From: Actinoplanes xinjiangensis
GTDB lineage: Bacteria; Actinomycetota; Actinomycetes; Mycobacteriales; Micromonosporaceae
Reading direction: 5' to 3'
Assembly: GCF_003148685.1 (NCBI RefSeq)
Contig: NZ_QGGR01000003.1
Location: 124,001-188,000, forward strand
DNA: 64,000 bases
Position numbers and translations under genes: made by a program. Positions 16,928 through 26,430 of this stretch are shown here, piece after piece; the stretch's first letter is position 1, and each line of letters opens with the position of its first letter. Under the pieces are notes generated by a model, which saw nothing but the letters and a program-made list of their open reading frames with translations, was not told the origin of the DNA and ran no database searches.

Positions 16928-17821
16928 TCAGAGCACGATGCCGGCCGCGGCGGCGTCCTGGCGCAATTGATGCAATTCCTCACCGGTCGCGTCGACCAGT
17001 GGCGAGCGGACCTGCCCGGCAGGCAGCCCGAGCGCCCCCAGGCCGGCCTTGACCAGCATGACCCCCTGTGTCCGGAAGATGCCGGTGAACAGGGGTAGAG
17101 CCTTACGGTGCAGGGTCAGCGCGGCCGCCGCGTCGCCCCGCTCCCACGCCTCGATCATCTCTTTGGCGAGTGCACCGGTGAAATGCGTCGAGGTGCCCAC
17201 CAGGCCGACCCCACCGATCGCGAGCAGCGGCAGGGTGGCCGCGTCGTCCCCGGAGTAGTAGGCCAGATCGGTACGGGCCAGCACGTGCGAGCTGGCGACC
17301 AGGTCGCCCTTGGCGTCCTTGACCGCGACGATCCGCTCGTGCTCGGCGATCCGCACCATGGTCTCGGTGGTGATCGCCGTGCCGGCCCGGTGCGGGATGT
17401 CATAGACCATGATCGGCAGGCCGGTGGCGTCGGCGACCGTGCGGAAGTGCCGCTCCACGCCCGCCTGCGGCGGCTTGCTGTAGTACGGCGTGACGACCAG
17501 CAGCCCGTGCGCCCCCGCCTTCTCCGCGGTGTGCGCCAGCTCGATGGTGTGGGCGGTGTTGTTGGTGCCCACACCCGCCAGAACCTGTGCCCTGTCCCCG
17601 ACCGCCTCGATCACGGCGCGGAGCAGTTGCTCCTTCTCCGCGTCGGTGGTGGTGGGGGACTCACCGGTGGTGCCGCTGATCACGAGAGCGTCGTTGCGCT
17701 GCTCGTCGACGAGGTGGGCGGCGAGCCGGGCCGCACCGTCGGTGTCCAGGGAACCGTCCGGGGTGAACGGAGTCACCATGGCGGTCAGCAGCCGACCGAA
17801 GGGCCGCGGGTCGTGCGTCAT
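16928..17821 (-). CDS. dapA: 4-hydroxy-tetrahydrodipicolinate synthase
   Basis: A 297-aa aldolase condensing pyruvate with aspartate semialdehyde for lysine and diaminopimelate (peptidoglycan) synthesis. Key marks are SGTTGESPTT (pyruvate-binding Thr pair), VTPYYSKPPQAG, the catalytic Tyr in MVYDIPHRAG, and the Schiff-base Lys in VAVKDAKGD. The ATG at 17821 (MTHDPRPFG) is the homologous start. dapB lies 2.5 kb away in the same orientation, separated by DUF2752, YcaQ-like and GNAT genes. First gene of the dapA-rnj unit. Confidence 0.96.
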   Translation of the reverse strand: MTHDPRPFGRLLTAMVTPFTPDGSLDTDGAARLAAHLVDEQRNDALVISGTTGESPTTTDAEKEQLLRAVIEAVGDRAQVLAGVGTNNTAHTIELAHTAEKAGAHGLLVVTPYYSKPPQAGVERHFRTVADATGLPIMVYDIPHRAGTAITTETMVRIAEHERIVAVKDAKGDLVASSHVLARTDLAYYSGDDAATLPLLAIGGVGLVGTSTHFTGALAKEMIEAWERGDAAAALTLHRKALPLFTGIFRTQGVMLVKAGLGALGLPAGQVRSPLVDATGEELHQLRQDAAAAGIVL

Positions 17822-17847
17822 ACCTGACAACCTATCGGACGCCCCGG

Positions 17848-18390
17848 TCAGACGTAGAAAGCGGTGAACGGCGCCCATGGGAGGTTACGCAGAATACTCC
17901 ACACGCCCCACACCGACATGAATGTGATCATGACGGCCGGACTGATCGAGAGCTCCGGCAGCTTCCACCGGAACACCTTGCGGCCGGCCCAGGCCACATA
18001 GAGATAGATCAGGAACGGCACGACGAAGACGAACAGCAGGTGGTGGCGGGCCGCCGCGGGCAGATCGCCGTGCAGCAGGAACCACGCGGCCCGGGTCCCG
18101 CCGCACCCCGGGCAGACGAAGCCGGTCAGATATTTGAGCAGGCACGACGGCGGCTCACCGGCCTCGGCCGTGGCCGGGTCGCTGATCATCGTGTAGCCCA
18201 CCGCGGCGCCCGCGCAGGCCAGCACCGCGAACGGCGCCAGCCAGATCGGCGAGCGGGACGCGACCCGGTTGACGAGCCGGGTGATCCGGTCGGGCTCGGG
18301 CCGCTGGTAATACTGAAACCACTCGGGCGGGACCGCGGGACCCTGGACCGGCTGGTCGGCGAGCCAGGAGGGCAGCTCGGCAACGCTCAT
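17848..18390 (-). CDS. DUF2752 membrane protein
   Basis: A 180-aa protein starting at ATG 18390 (MSVAELPSW); upstream codons fall in the neighbouring repeat and are rejected. Three TM segments are visible: LAPFAVLACAGAAVGY, HHLLFVFVVPFLIYLYVAW and AVMITFMSVWGVWSI. Between the first two lies the family motif C-P-G-C-G-G-T-R-A (YLTGFVCPGCGGTRA), preceded by a lone Cys (PPSCLLKYL). The function of DUF2752 is unknown; the Cys pairs could bind metal or be redox-active. It sits 26 bp before dapA and may share its transcript. Confidence 0.85.
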   Translation of the reverse strand: MSVAELPSWLADQPVQGPAVPPEWFQYYQRPEPDRITRLVNRVASRSPIWLAPFAVLACAGAAVGYTMISDPATAEAGEPPSCLLKYLTGFVCPGCGGTRAAWFLLHGDLPAAARHHLLFVFVVPFLIYLYVAWAGRKVFRWKLPELSISPAVMITFMSVWGVWSILRNLPWAPFTAFYV

Positions 18391-18431
18391 GACCGCCACG
18401 CTACACCCGGGGCGCCCGCGCTCCTCGGGCC

Positions 18432-18520
18432 GTGCGCCCGCCGCCGGGGCACTCCTCGGCCCGGTGCGCCCGCCGCCGGGGCACTCATCCCGCAGTGCCC
18501 GCCGCCGGGGCACTCATCGG
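18432..18520. repeat. 31/32-bp tandem repeat (three copies) at the 3' end of the YcaQ-like gene
   Basis: Copies start at about 18432, 18464 and 18495. Each contains CGCCGCCGGGGCACTC. The third, on the gene side, overlaps the stop codon (TGA at 18514-18516, minus strand) of the YcaQ-like glycosylase gene, so the array appears to have grown outward from that 3' end toward the DUF2752 start. It fills nearly the whole 123-bp gap. Copies 1 and 2 are nearly identical; copy 3 lacks two bases. Confidence 0.8.
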
Positions 18521-19737
18521 GCGGCGCCAGCCCGCAGCGCGCTCGCCAGCGGGGCGGTGAAGTCACCGCGTTCCGGCAGCGTGACCGTGTGCAGGCCCAG
18601 CCAGCCGGCCAGCCGCGACAGCTCGGCCGCGAGCGCGGGGGCGGTCTCCTCCGGGTCGGCGCCCGGCTCCAGCCAGGCCGCCGGGATCTGCAACTCCCCG
18701 GTCCGCCGGTCGGCCTTCAGATCGACCCGGGCGGCGAACCGGTCGCCGAGCAGGAACGGGAGCACGTAATAGCCATACAGCCGCTGGGGTTTCGGCACGT
18801 AGATCTCGATCCGGTAGGTCATCCCGAACAGCCGCTCGGTGCGGGCCCGCTCCCAGATCAGCGGATCGAACGGGCTGACCAGGGTGGCCGCCGACACCCG
18901 GCGGGGCAGGCGCGCCTCGTGATGCAGCCAGGCCGACTTCCACCCCGCGACCGTCACCGGGCGCAGCACCCCGGCCTCGGCCAGCTCGGCGATCGCCGTC
19001 CGGCAGGGCTGCACCGGGAGCCGGAAGTAGTCACGCAGCTCCGCCTCGCCGGCCACCCCGAGCGCCCGGGCGGAGAGCTCCACCAGGGCGCGGAACGCCT
19101 CCTCCGGCGACGGGTCGGGCGCGGCCAGCACGGCCGGCGGCAGCACCCGCCCGGGCAGGTCGTAGCGCCGGGCGAACGAGGTGGTGCGCTCGGCGGCGGT
19201 CACCTGGCCGGTGTAGAAGAGCCACTCCAGCGCCTGCTTGACGACCGACCAGTTCCACCCCCAGTGCTCCTTGGCACGCGGGGCGTCGTGCTCGATCTCG
19301 GCGGCGGTGATCGGGCCGCGGGCGCGCACCTCGTCGAGCACCCAGGCCACCAGCTGTGGCTGCTCCTCGGCGATGCGGCGCATGTTGCCCCAGGCGAACT
19401 CGTGCGCCCGGGCCATCCGCCAGCGGAACAGCGGCTGGAGGTCGGTGCGGATGAGCGACGCCTCGTGGCCCCAGAACTCGAACAGCTCGCGGGGCCTGCG
19501 GTAGGCGGCCCGCTCCAGCAGGCCCGGATCGTAGGGCCCGAGGCGGCTGTAGAGCGGCATGAAGTGCGCCCGCTGCAGGACGTTGACCGAATCCATCTGG
19601 ATCAGGTGCAGTCGGCGCAGCACCCGCCGCAGGTGGCGCATGTCGGTGGCGCCACCGGGTCGGGGGTCGAGGAAGCCCTGTGCCGCCAGGGTGATCCGGC
19701 GGGCCTGGGCGACGGAGAGCGATTCGGACACGGCCAC
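18514..19737 (-). CDS. YcaQ/AlkZ-type winged-helix DNA glycosylase
   Basis: A 407-aa protein of the HTH_42 family. Characterised members (E. coli YcaQ/AlkX, Streptomyces AlkZ) unhook DNA interstrand crosslinks or bulky alkyl adducts. The catalytic Q-x-D signature appears as IQMDSVNV near residue 47. Three tandem winged-helix regions follow (VAWVLDEVRARGPITAAEI; VKQALEWLFYTGQVTAAERT; then FRLPVQPCRTAIAELAEAGV), and the SPFDPLIWERARTERLFGM block is a family hallmark. GTG starts are available at 19737 and 19731; the first is used. AlkZ homologues are often self-resistance genes for alkylating natural products, but no such cluster is visible here. Confidence 0.85.
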   Translation of the reverse strand: MAVSESLSVAQARRITLAAQGFLDPRPGGATDMRHLRRVLRRLHLIQMDSVNVLQRAHFMPLYSRLGPYDPGLLERAAYRRPRELFEFWGHEASLIRTDLQPLFRWRMARAHEFAWGNMRRIAEEQPQLVAWVLDEVRARGPITAAEIEHDAPRAKEHWGWNWSVVKQALEWLFYTGQVTAAERTTSFARRYDLPGRVLPPAVLAAPDPSPEEAFRALVELSARALGVAGEAELRDYFRLPVQPCRTAIAELAEAGVLRPVTVAGWKSAWLHHEARLPRRVSAATLVSPFDPLIWERARTERLFGMTYRIEIYVPKPQRLYGYYVLPFLLGDRFAARVDLKADRRTGELQIPAAWLEPGADPEETAPALAAELSRLAGWLGLHTVTLPERGDFTAPLASALRAGAAR

Positions 19738-19776
19738 CGGGGAAGACTAGGTGACGGGTATGACAAAGTTGCCGCC

Positions 19777-21125
<1,349 letters not shown>

Positions 21126-21178
21126 TTAACGTACGGCCCGGGGCGGACCACCGCACGGAGGCCGGGCGGTGGTCTGCG

Positions 21179-22510
21179 CTACGCGGGTAGTTCGCCGGCC
21201 TCGAAGGGACCCACCACGGCCAGCGACAACGGCTGTGCCAGCAGCTCCGCGGCGACCGCGTGGACCTCAGCGGAGGTGACGGCGTCCACCCGGGTCAGCA
21301 TCTCGTCGACCCCCATCAGGTCACCGTGCAGCAGCTCCGACTTGGCCAGCCGGCTCATCCGGGACCCGGTGTCCTCCAGGCCCAGCACGTACGACCCCTT
21401 GGTCATGCCCTTGCCCCGGGCCAGTTCCTCACCGGTGATGCCGTCGACGGCGACCCGCTCCAGCTCGATCCGGATCAGGTCGAGCACCTCCCGCGCCTTG
21501 GCCGGGGCGCACCCGGCGTAGACACCGAACAGGCCGCTGTCGGCGTACTGCCCGGCGTAGGAGTAGACCGAGTAGGCGAGGCCGCGCTTCTCCCGGATCT
21601 CCTGGAAGAGACGGCTCGACATGCCCCCGCCGAGCACGTTGTTGAGTACGCCCATGGCGAACCGGCGGTGGTCGTGCCGGCCCAGCCCGGGACCGCCCAG
21701 GACGATGTGTGCCTGCTCGGTGTCGCGGTGCAGGACGACGTCGTGGGCCTTGCGGACCCGTACCCTCCGGTCGCCGGGACGCGGTGCCGCCGGTGCCGCC
21801 GGCCCGGTGTCCAGCGGGGTGCCGGCCAGCGCCTTGCGCACCAGCCGGACCACCGTCTGGTGGTCGAGGTTCCCGGCCGCCGCGACGACGACCTCCGGAG
21901 CCGTGTACCGGCGGCGGTAGAAGCGGTTGATCTGGTCCCGGGTCATCGGGGTGATCGACTCGGGAGTGCCGGAGATCAGCCGGCCGAGCGGGTGGTCGCC
22001 GTAGATCGCCTCGGCGAAGACGTCGTGCACCTCGTCGCCGGGCTCGTCCTCGTGCATGGCGATCTCCTCGAGGATCACGCCACGTTCGGTCTCCACGTCC
22101 GCCGGGTCGAGGATCGAATCGGCCACCGCGTCGACCAGCACGTCCACCGCGAGCGACAGGTCGGCGTCGAGCACCCGCGCGTAGTAGCAGGTGTACTCCT
22201 TCGTGGTGAAGGCGTTGGTCTCGCCGCCGACCGCCTCGATCTCCGAGGAAATGTCCAGGGCGGTGCGCTTGTGGGTGCCCTTGAAGAGCAGGTGCTCCAG
22301 GAAGTGCGAGGCGCCGTGCAGCGACGGGGTCTCGTCACGGGAACCGATGCCGACCCAGATGCCGAGAGCCGCACTGCGGGTGGTCGGGATCGCCTCGGTG
22401 ATGATCCGCAGGCCGCTGGGCAGGACGGTCTTCTTGACACCGTCCTGCAGGGTCCGGGTAGAAACGCGGGCCGGCCTGGTGGCCGGCCCGCGCTCGTCGT
22501 TCGCTGTCAC
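21179..22510 (-). CDS. M16 family zinc metallopeptidase
   Basis: A 443-aa inverzincin-type peptidase, the pnp-linked 'processing protease' of Gram-positives. The zinc site H-x2-E-H is HFLEH near residue 68, with the third ligand Glu in ERGVILEEIAM about 75 residues on. A second, non-catalytic half follows (APEVVVAAAGNLDHQTVV; HIVLGGPGLGRHDHRRFAM; RGLAYSVYSYAGQYADSGLF). The GTG at 22510 directly follows the pnp TAA, giving zero spacing and probable coupling. The in vivo substrate is unknown; it has no signal peptide, so it acts in the cytoplasm. Confidence 0.92.
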   Translation of the reverse strand: MTANDERGPATRPARVSTRTLQDGVKKTVLPSGLRIITEAIPTTRSAALGIWVGIGSRDETPSLHGASHFLEHLLFKGTHKRTALDISSEIEAVGGETNAFTTKEYTCYYARVLDADLSLAVDVLVDAVADSILDPADVETERGVILEEIAMHEDEPGDEVHDVFAEAIYGDHPLGRLISGTPESITPMTRDQINRFYRRRYTAPEVVVAAAGNLDHQTVVRLVRKALAGTPLDTGPAAPAAPRPGDRRVRVRKAHDVVLHRDTEQAHIVLGGPGLGRHDHRRFAMGVLNNVLGGGMSSRLFQEIREKRGLAYSVYSYAGQYADSGLFGVYAGCAPAKAREVLDLIRIELERVAVDGITGEELARGKGMTKGSYVLGLEDTGSRMSRLAKSELLHGDLMGVDEMLTRVDAVTSAEVHAVAAELLAQPLSLAVVGPFEAGELPA

Positions 22511-24823
22511 TTAGTCGCGGCGCTCGCCGGCCGGGCGAGACCGGCGACGACGGGGCTCGCCACCGCCCTCACGGGGAGCGCGCTCCTCGCGAGGCGGCCG
22601 GTTCTCCGAGGGAGCCGCGGCGGCCGCGGGGGCCTCCTCGCCCTCGGGGCGGACCTTGTCCAGGTAGATCTTGCCGCGGGCGTCGATGTCCGCGATGGAC
22701 ACCTCGACCTTGTCGCCGACGTTGAGGAAGTCCTCGACCTTGTCGACCCGCTTGCCGTCGCCCACCTTGGAGATGTGCAGCAGACCGTCACGGCCGGGCA
22801 GCAGCGAGATGAAGGCGCCGAACGCGGCGGTCTTCACCACGGTGCCGAGGAACTTGTCACCCATCTTCGGCAGGGTCGGGTTGGCGATCGCGTTGATCCG
22901 CTCGACGGCGGCCTCGGCGGCCGGGCCGTTGGTCGCACCGACGTAGATCGTGCCGTCGTCCTCGATGGAGATGTCGGCGCCGGTCTCGTCCTGGATCGCG
23001 TTGATGGTCTGGCCCTTCGGGCCGATCACCATGCCGATCTTGTCGACCGGGATCTTGACGGTGGTGACCCGCGGGGCGTGCTCGCTCATCGCGGCCGGGC
23101 CCTCGATCGCCTCGGTCATGACCGCGAGGATCGTGGCGCGGGCCTCGTGCGCCTGCTGAAGCGCGCCGGCCAGCACGTCCGACGGGATGCCGTCGAGCTT
23201 GGTGTCCAGCTGGAGGGCGGTGACGAACTCCGCCGTACCGGCGACCTTGAAGTCCATGTCACCGAACGCGTCCTCGGCGCCGAGGATGTCGGTCAGCGCG
23301 ATGTACGACGTCTTGCCGTCGACCTCGTCCGAGATCAGGCCCATCGCGATACCGGCGACCGGAGCCTTCAGCGGCACACCGGCGGAGAGCAGGGCCAGCG
23401 TCGAGGCGCAGACCGAGCCCATGCTCGTCGAACCGTTCGAGCTGAGGGCCTCGGAGACCTGCCGGATCGCGTAGGGGAACTCCTCACGCGACGGCAGCAC
23501 CGGCACCAGCGCCCGCTCGGCGAGCGCGCCGTGACCGATCTCGCGGCGCTTCGGCGAACCGACCCGGCCGGTCTCACCGGTCGAGTACGGCGGGAAGTTG
23601 TAGTTGTGCATGTAGCGCTTGGTCTTCTCGGGGGCGAGAGTGTCCAGCGACTGCTCGAGGCGGAGCATGTTGAGGGTGGTCACGCCCAGGATCTGGGTCT
23701 CGCCACGCTCGAACAGCGCCGAACCGTGCACCCGCGGCAGCACGCCGACCATCGCGCTCAGGCCACGGATGTCACGCGGACCGCGGCCGTCGATGCGGAT
23801 CTGCTCGCGCAGGACCCGCTGGCGCACCTCGGACTTGGTGACCGAGCGGAACGCCGCGCTGATCTCCTTCTCCCGGCCCTCGAACCGCTCGTCGAGCAGC
23901 TCGTGCGCCTTCGCCTTGACCAGGTCGAGGGCTTCCTCGCGCTCCTGCTTGCCGGCGATCTTCAGCGCCTCGGCGGTCTCCTCGCGGACGGCCTCCGAGA
24001 CGGCCGAGTAGACGTCGTCCTGGTAGTCCAGGAAGACCGGGAACTCGGCGACCGGCTTGGCGGCGATCTCGGCCAGCTCGCTCTGCGCGCGGCACAGCTC
24101 ACGGATCGCGGGCTTGGCGGCCTCCAGGCCGCTGGCCACGACCTCCTCGGTCGGAGCGGCGGCACCGGCCGAGATCAGCTTGATCGCGTGTGGGGTGGCC
24201 TCGGCCTCGACCATCATGATCGCGACGTCGCCGTCGGCCAGGACACGGCCGGCCACCACCATGTCGAAGGTGGCCCGCTCGAGCTCCTCGAGGGTCGGGA
24301 AGGCGACCCACTGGCCCTCGACGTGAGCGACCCGGGTCGAGCCGACCGGGCCACTGAACGGCAGGCCGGAGAGCTTGGTGGACATCGAGGCCGCGTTCAT
24401 GGCGACGACGTCGTACGGGTGCTGCGGGTCGAGCGCCAGGATCGTCTCGACGACCTGGACCTCGTTGCGCAGGCCCTTGGTGAACGACGGGCGCAGCGGC
24501 CGGTCGATCAGGCGGCAGGTGAGGATGGCGTCCTCGGACGGACGGCCCTCACGCCGGAAGAACGAGCCGGGGATGCGACCGGCGGCGTACATCCGCTCCT
24601 CGACGTCGACGGTCAGCGGGAAGAAGTCGAAGTGGTCCTTCGGCTGCTTGCCGGCGGTCGTCGCGGAGAGGACGGTGGTGTCGCCCAGCTGGACGATCAC
24701 GGAGCCGGCGGCCTGCTGTGCGAGGCGGCCGACCCGGAACACGATCTCGCGGGTGCCGAACGAACCGTTGTCGATGACGGCCGTACGGGATTCGTTGCCG
24801 AGAGCGTTGTTCTGCTCTGTCAT
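22511..24823 (-). CDS. pnp: Polynucleotide phosphorylase / guanosine pentaphosphate synthetase
   Basis: A 770-aa 3'-5' phosphorolytic exoribonuclease and RNA polymerase; in actinobacteria also called GpsI. Two RNase PH domains are separated by an all-helical linker ([17 protein letters not shown] ... [18 protein letters not shown]). KH ([19 protein letters not shown]) and S1 ([20 protein letters not shown]) domains follow, then a basic, disordered tail. ATG 24823 (MTEQNNALG) is preceded by AAGGAG; the 33 upstream codons are rejected. Normal context: after rpsO, before the M16 peptidase. Confidence 0.97.
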   Translation of the reverse strand: MTEQNNALGNESRTAVIDNGSFGTREIVFRVGRLAQQAAGSVIVQLGDTTVLSATTAGKQPKDHFDFFPLTVDVEERMYAAGRIPGSFFRREGRPSEDAILTCRLIDRPLRPSFTKGLRNEVQVVETILALDPQHPYDVVAMNAASMSTKLSGLPFSGPVGSTRVAHVEGQWVAFPTLEELERATFDMVVAGRVLADGDVAIMMVEAEATPHAIKLISAGAAAPTEEVVASGLEAAKPAIRELCRAQSELAEIAAKPVAEFPVFLDYQDDVYSAVSEAVREETAEALKIAGKQEREEALDLVKAKAHELLDERFEGREKEISAAFRSVTKSEVRQRVLREQIRIDGRGPRDIRGLSAMVGVLPRVHGSALFERGETQILGVTTLNMLRLEQSLDTLAPEKTKRYMHNYNFPPYSTGETGRVGSPKRREIGHGALAERALVPVLPSREEFPYAIRQVSEALSSNGSTSMGSVCASTLALLSAGVPLKAPVAGIAMGLISDEVDGKTSYIALTDILGAEDAFGDMDFKVAGTAEFVTALQLDTKLDGIPSDVLAGALQQAHEARATILAVMTEAIEGPAAMSEHAPRVTTVKIPVDKIGMVIGPKGQTINAIQDETGADISIEDDGTIYVGATNGPAAEAAVERINAIANPTLPKMGDKFLGTVVKTAAFGAFISLLPGRDGLLHISKVGDGKRVDKVEDFLNVGDKVEVSIADIDARGKIYLDKVRPEGEEAPAAAAAPSENRPPREERAPREGGGEPRRRRSRPAGERRD

Positions 24824-24979
24824 GAAGTGCGGTACTCCTTCGTCGTGGACCCGGCGGTCTACAGCGCGGTGCAGTGAGCCGGTCTTCGATCGAAGTGCCC
24901 AGGGATGACACCTGGGAACCACTACCGAGGACCGGTGCTGACGGGTTGCGACCCGCGCGGGTCCGTGGGGTGAAAATCA

Positions 24980-25003
24980 GGGGAGCGACCGAAGCCGCTC
25001 CCC
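24980..25003 (-). terminator. Hairpin plus U-tract between rpsO and pnp
   Basis: An 8-bp stem (GGGGAGCG / CGCTCCCC) with an 8-nt loop just after the rpsO stop on the minus strand, followed by CTGATTTTCA. It could terminate or attenuate rpsO transcription, or serve as the RNase III/PNPase control site known between these genes elsewhere. The rest of the 188-bp gap is the pnp leader, with small dyads such as CTTCGATCGAAG at about 24885-24896. Confidence 0.65.
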
Positions 25004-25011
25004 CGGCAAAA

Positions 25012-25281
25012 CTAGCGGCGCAGGCCGAGACGCTCGATGAGCGTCCGGTAGCGCGCGATGTCCTTCTTCTGAACGTAGTTCAGCAGGCGGCGGCGCTGAC
25101 CGACCAGCAGCAGCAGACCACGACGGCTGTGGTGGTCGTGCTTGTGCAGCTTGAGGTGCTCGGTCAGGTCGGCGATCCGCTTGGTCAGCATCGCGACCTG
25201 AACCTCGGGCGAACCGGTGTCGCCGTCCTTGGTCGCGTACTCGCCCATGATCTTGTTCTTGGTCTCTTGATCGAGCGCCAT
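25012..25281 (-). CDS. rpsO: 30S ribosomal protein S15
   Basis: An 89-aa primary rRNA-binding protein that nucleates the platform of the 30S subunit. It matches bacterial uS15 throughout: [19 protein letters not shown], then [16 protein letters not shown], the [20 protein letters not shown] rRNA-binding core, and [23 protein letters not shown] at 25281. It starts the rpsO-pnp-M16-dapB series; a 114-bp gap to ribF holds its promoter, but I cannot fix hexamers. Confidence 0.98.
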   Translation of the reverse strand: MALDQETKNKIMGEYATKDGDTGSPEVQVAMLTKRIADLTEHLKLHKHDHHSRRGLLLLVGQRRRLLNYVQKKDIARYRTLIERLGLRR

Positions 25282-25395
25282 GTTCTCCGAAATTCTGTGT
25301 TGCCGATTTCACGGTTACCCCGCGACCCGCGGCGTCGGGCAGGTAGGCGGGACCGGTGTCGGATATTCCAACGACCGTTCAACCCTACCAGGGGG

Positions 25396-26328
25396 TCAAC
25401 CGAGCAACACCCGGGTCTCTGCGACGTCGGCCTCGATCTGGGCGATCAGCGGTTCGATGGCGTCGTATTTACGCTGCTCACGCAGGTGGGCGACGAAATC
25501 GAGGCTCACCCGCTCGCCATACAGGTCGCCGGCGAAATCCAGCACGTACGCCTCCACACGGCGCTCCCGCCCGGAGAATGTGGGATTGGTGCCGATCGAA
25601 ACGCTGGCCGGCAATCGTGCGCCGTTCTCCCCGCCACGGGTCAGCCAGGCGGCATAGATACCGTCGGCCGGCACCGCCGCATAGCGGTGCGTCATCAGGT
25701 TGGCCGTCGGATAACCCAGCTCGCGGCCGCGCTGATCACCGCGGACCACCACACCAGCGAGGCGGTGCGGACGGCCGAGCGCGGCGGCCGCGGCCCGCAC
25801 GTCCCCGGCGTCGACACAACTGCGGATGTACGTCGAGGAGAACACCAGCCCGTCCTCGGCCACCAGCGGGGCGTCCTCGACGGTGAAGCCGAACGTGCGC
25901 CCGAGCGACTCCAGCATCTCCACGTCACCGGCCGCCCGGTGCCCGAACCGGAAGTTGTCGCCGACCACCACGGCCGCGGTGTGCAGCGACTCGACCAGCA
26001 CGTCGTGCACGAACTCGCTCGGCGTCAACTGGGAGAAGGCCGGGGTGAACGGCACCACGCACAGCGCGTCCACGCCGAGCGCCTCGATCAGCTCGGCCTT
26101 GCGCACCGGCTCGGTCAGCACCGCCGGGTGCGAGCCGGGGCGCACCACCTCGGCCGGGTGCGGGTCGAAGGTCATCACCACCGACTGCAGACCGGAGTCA
26201 CGGGCACGCTTCACGGCGTGCCCGATGATCGCCTGGTGGCCACGGTGCACCCCGTCGAAGACACCGATCGTCACGACCGACCGGCCCCACCCGGACGGGA
26301 TCGCCTCGAATCCCCGCCATCGCTGCAT
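25396..26328 (-). CDS. ribF: Bifunctional riboflavin kinase / FMN adenylyltransferase
   Basis: A 310-aa two-domain enzyme converting riboflavin to FMN and then FAD. The N-terminal nucleotidyltransferase half has VVTIGVFDGVHRGHQAII (H-x-G-H), VMTFDPHPAEVVRPG and the SSTYIRSCVDAGD block. The C-terminal kinase half has GRELGYPTANLMTH (family G-x-P-T-A-N), DGIYAAWL and RRVEAYVLDFAGDLYG with the catalytic Glu. ATG at 26328. In most actinobacteria truB sits immediately upstream; here a three-kb two-gene signalling module on the opposite strand separates them. Confidence 0.96.
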   Translation of the reverse strand: MQRWRGFEAIPSGWGRSVVTIGVFDGVHRGHQAIIGHAVKRARDSGLQSVVMTFDPHPAEVVRPGSHPAVLTEPVRKAELIEALGVDALCVVPFTPAFSQLTPSEFVHDVLVESLHTAAVVVGDNFRFGHRAAGDVEMLESLGRTFGFTVEDAPLVAEDGLVFSSTYIRSCVDAGDVRAAAAALGRPHRLAGVVVRGDQRGRELGYPTANLMTHRYAAVPADGIYAAWLTRGGENGARLPASVSIGTNPTFSGRERRVEAYVLDFAGDLYGERVSLDFVAHLREQRKYDAIEPLIAQIEADVAETRVLLG

Positions 26329-26430
26329 CGAACGCTCCTCCGCCGATAATGCCCGGCCCTAGCGTATCGATCGTTCAGGCTGCCGGTATCAGCCCTCCAC
26401 TTCGCCCGTCTCGCTACCATAAATCGTGAA

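Noticed and set aside
21260..24877. A 1205-codon open frame opposite pnp and the M16 peptidase
   Set aside because: It mirrors two certain genes; the absence of stops follows from high GC and codon bias. Its composition (Gly, Arg, Asp, Val, His) is that of a shadow frame.
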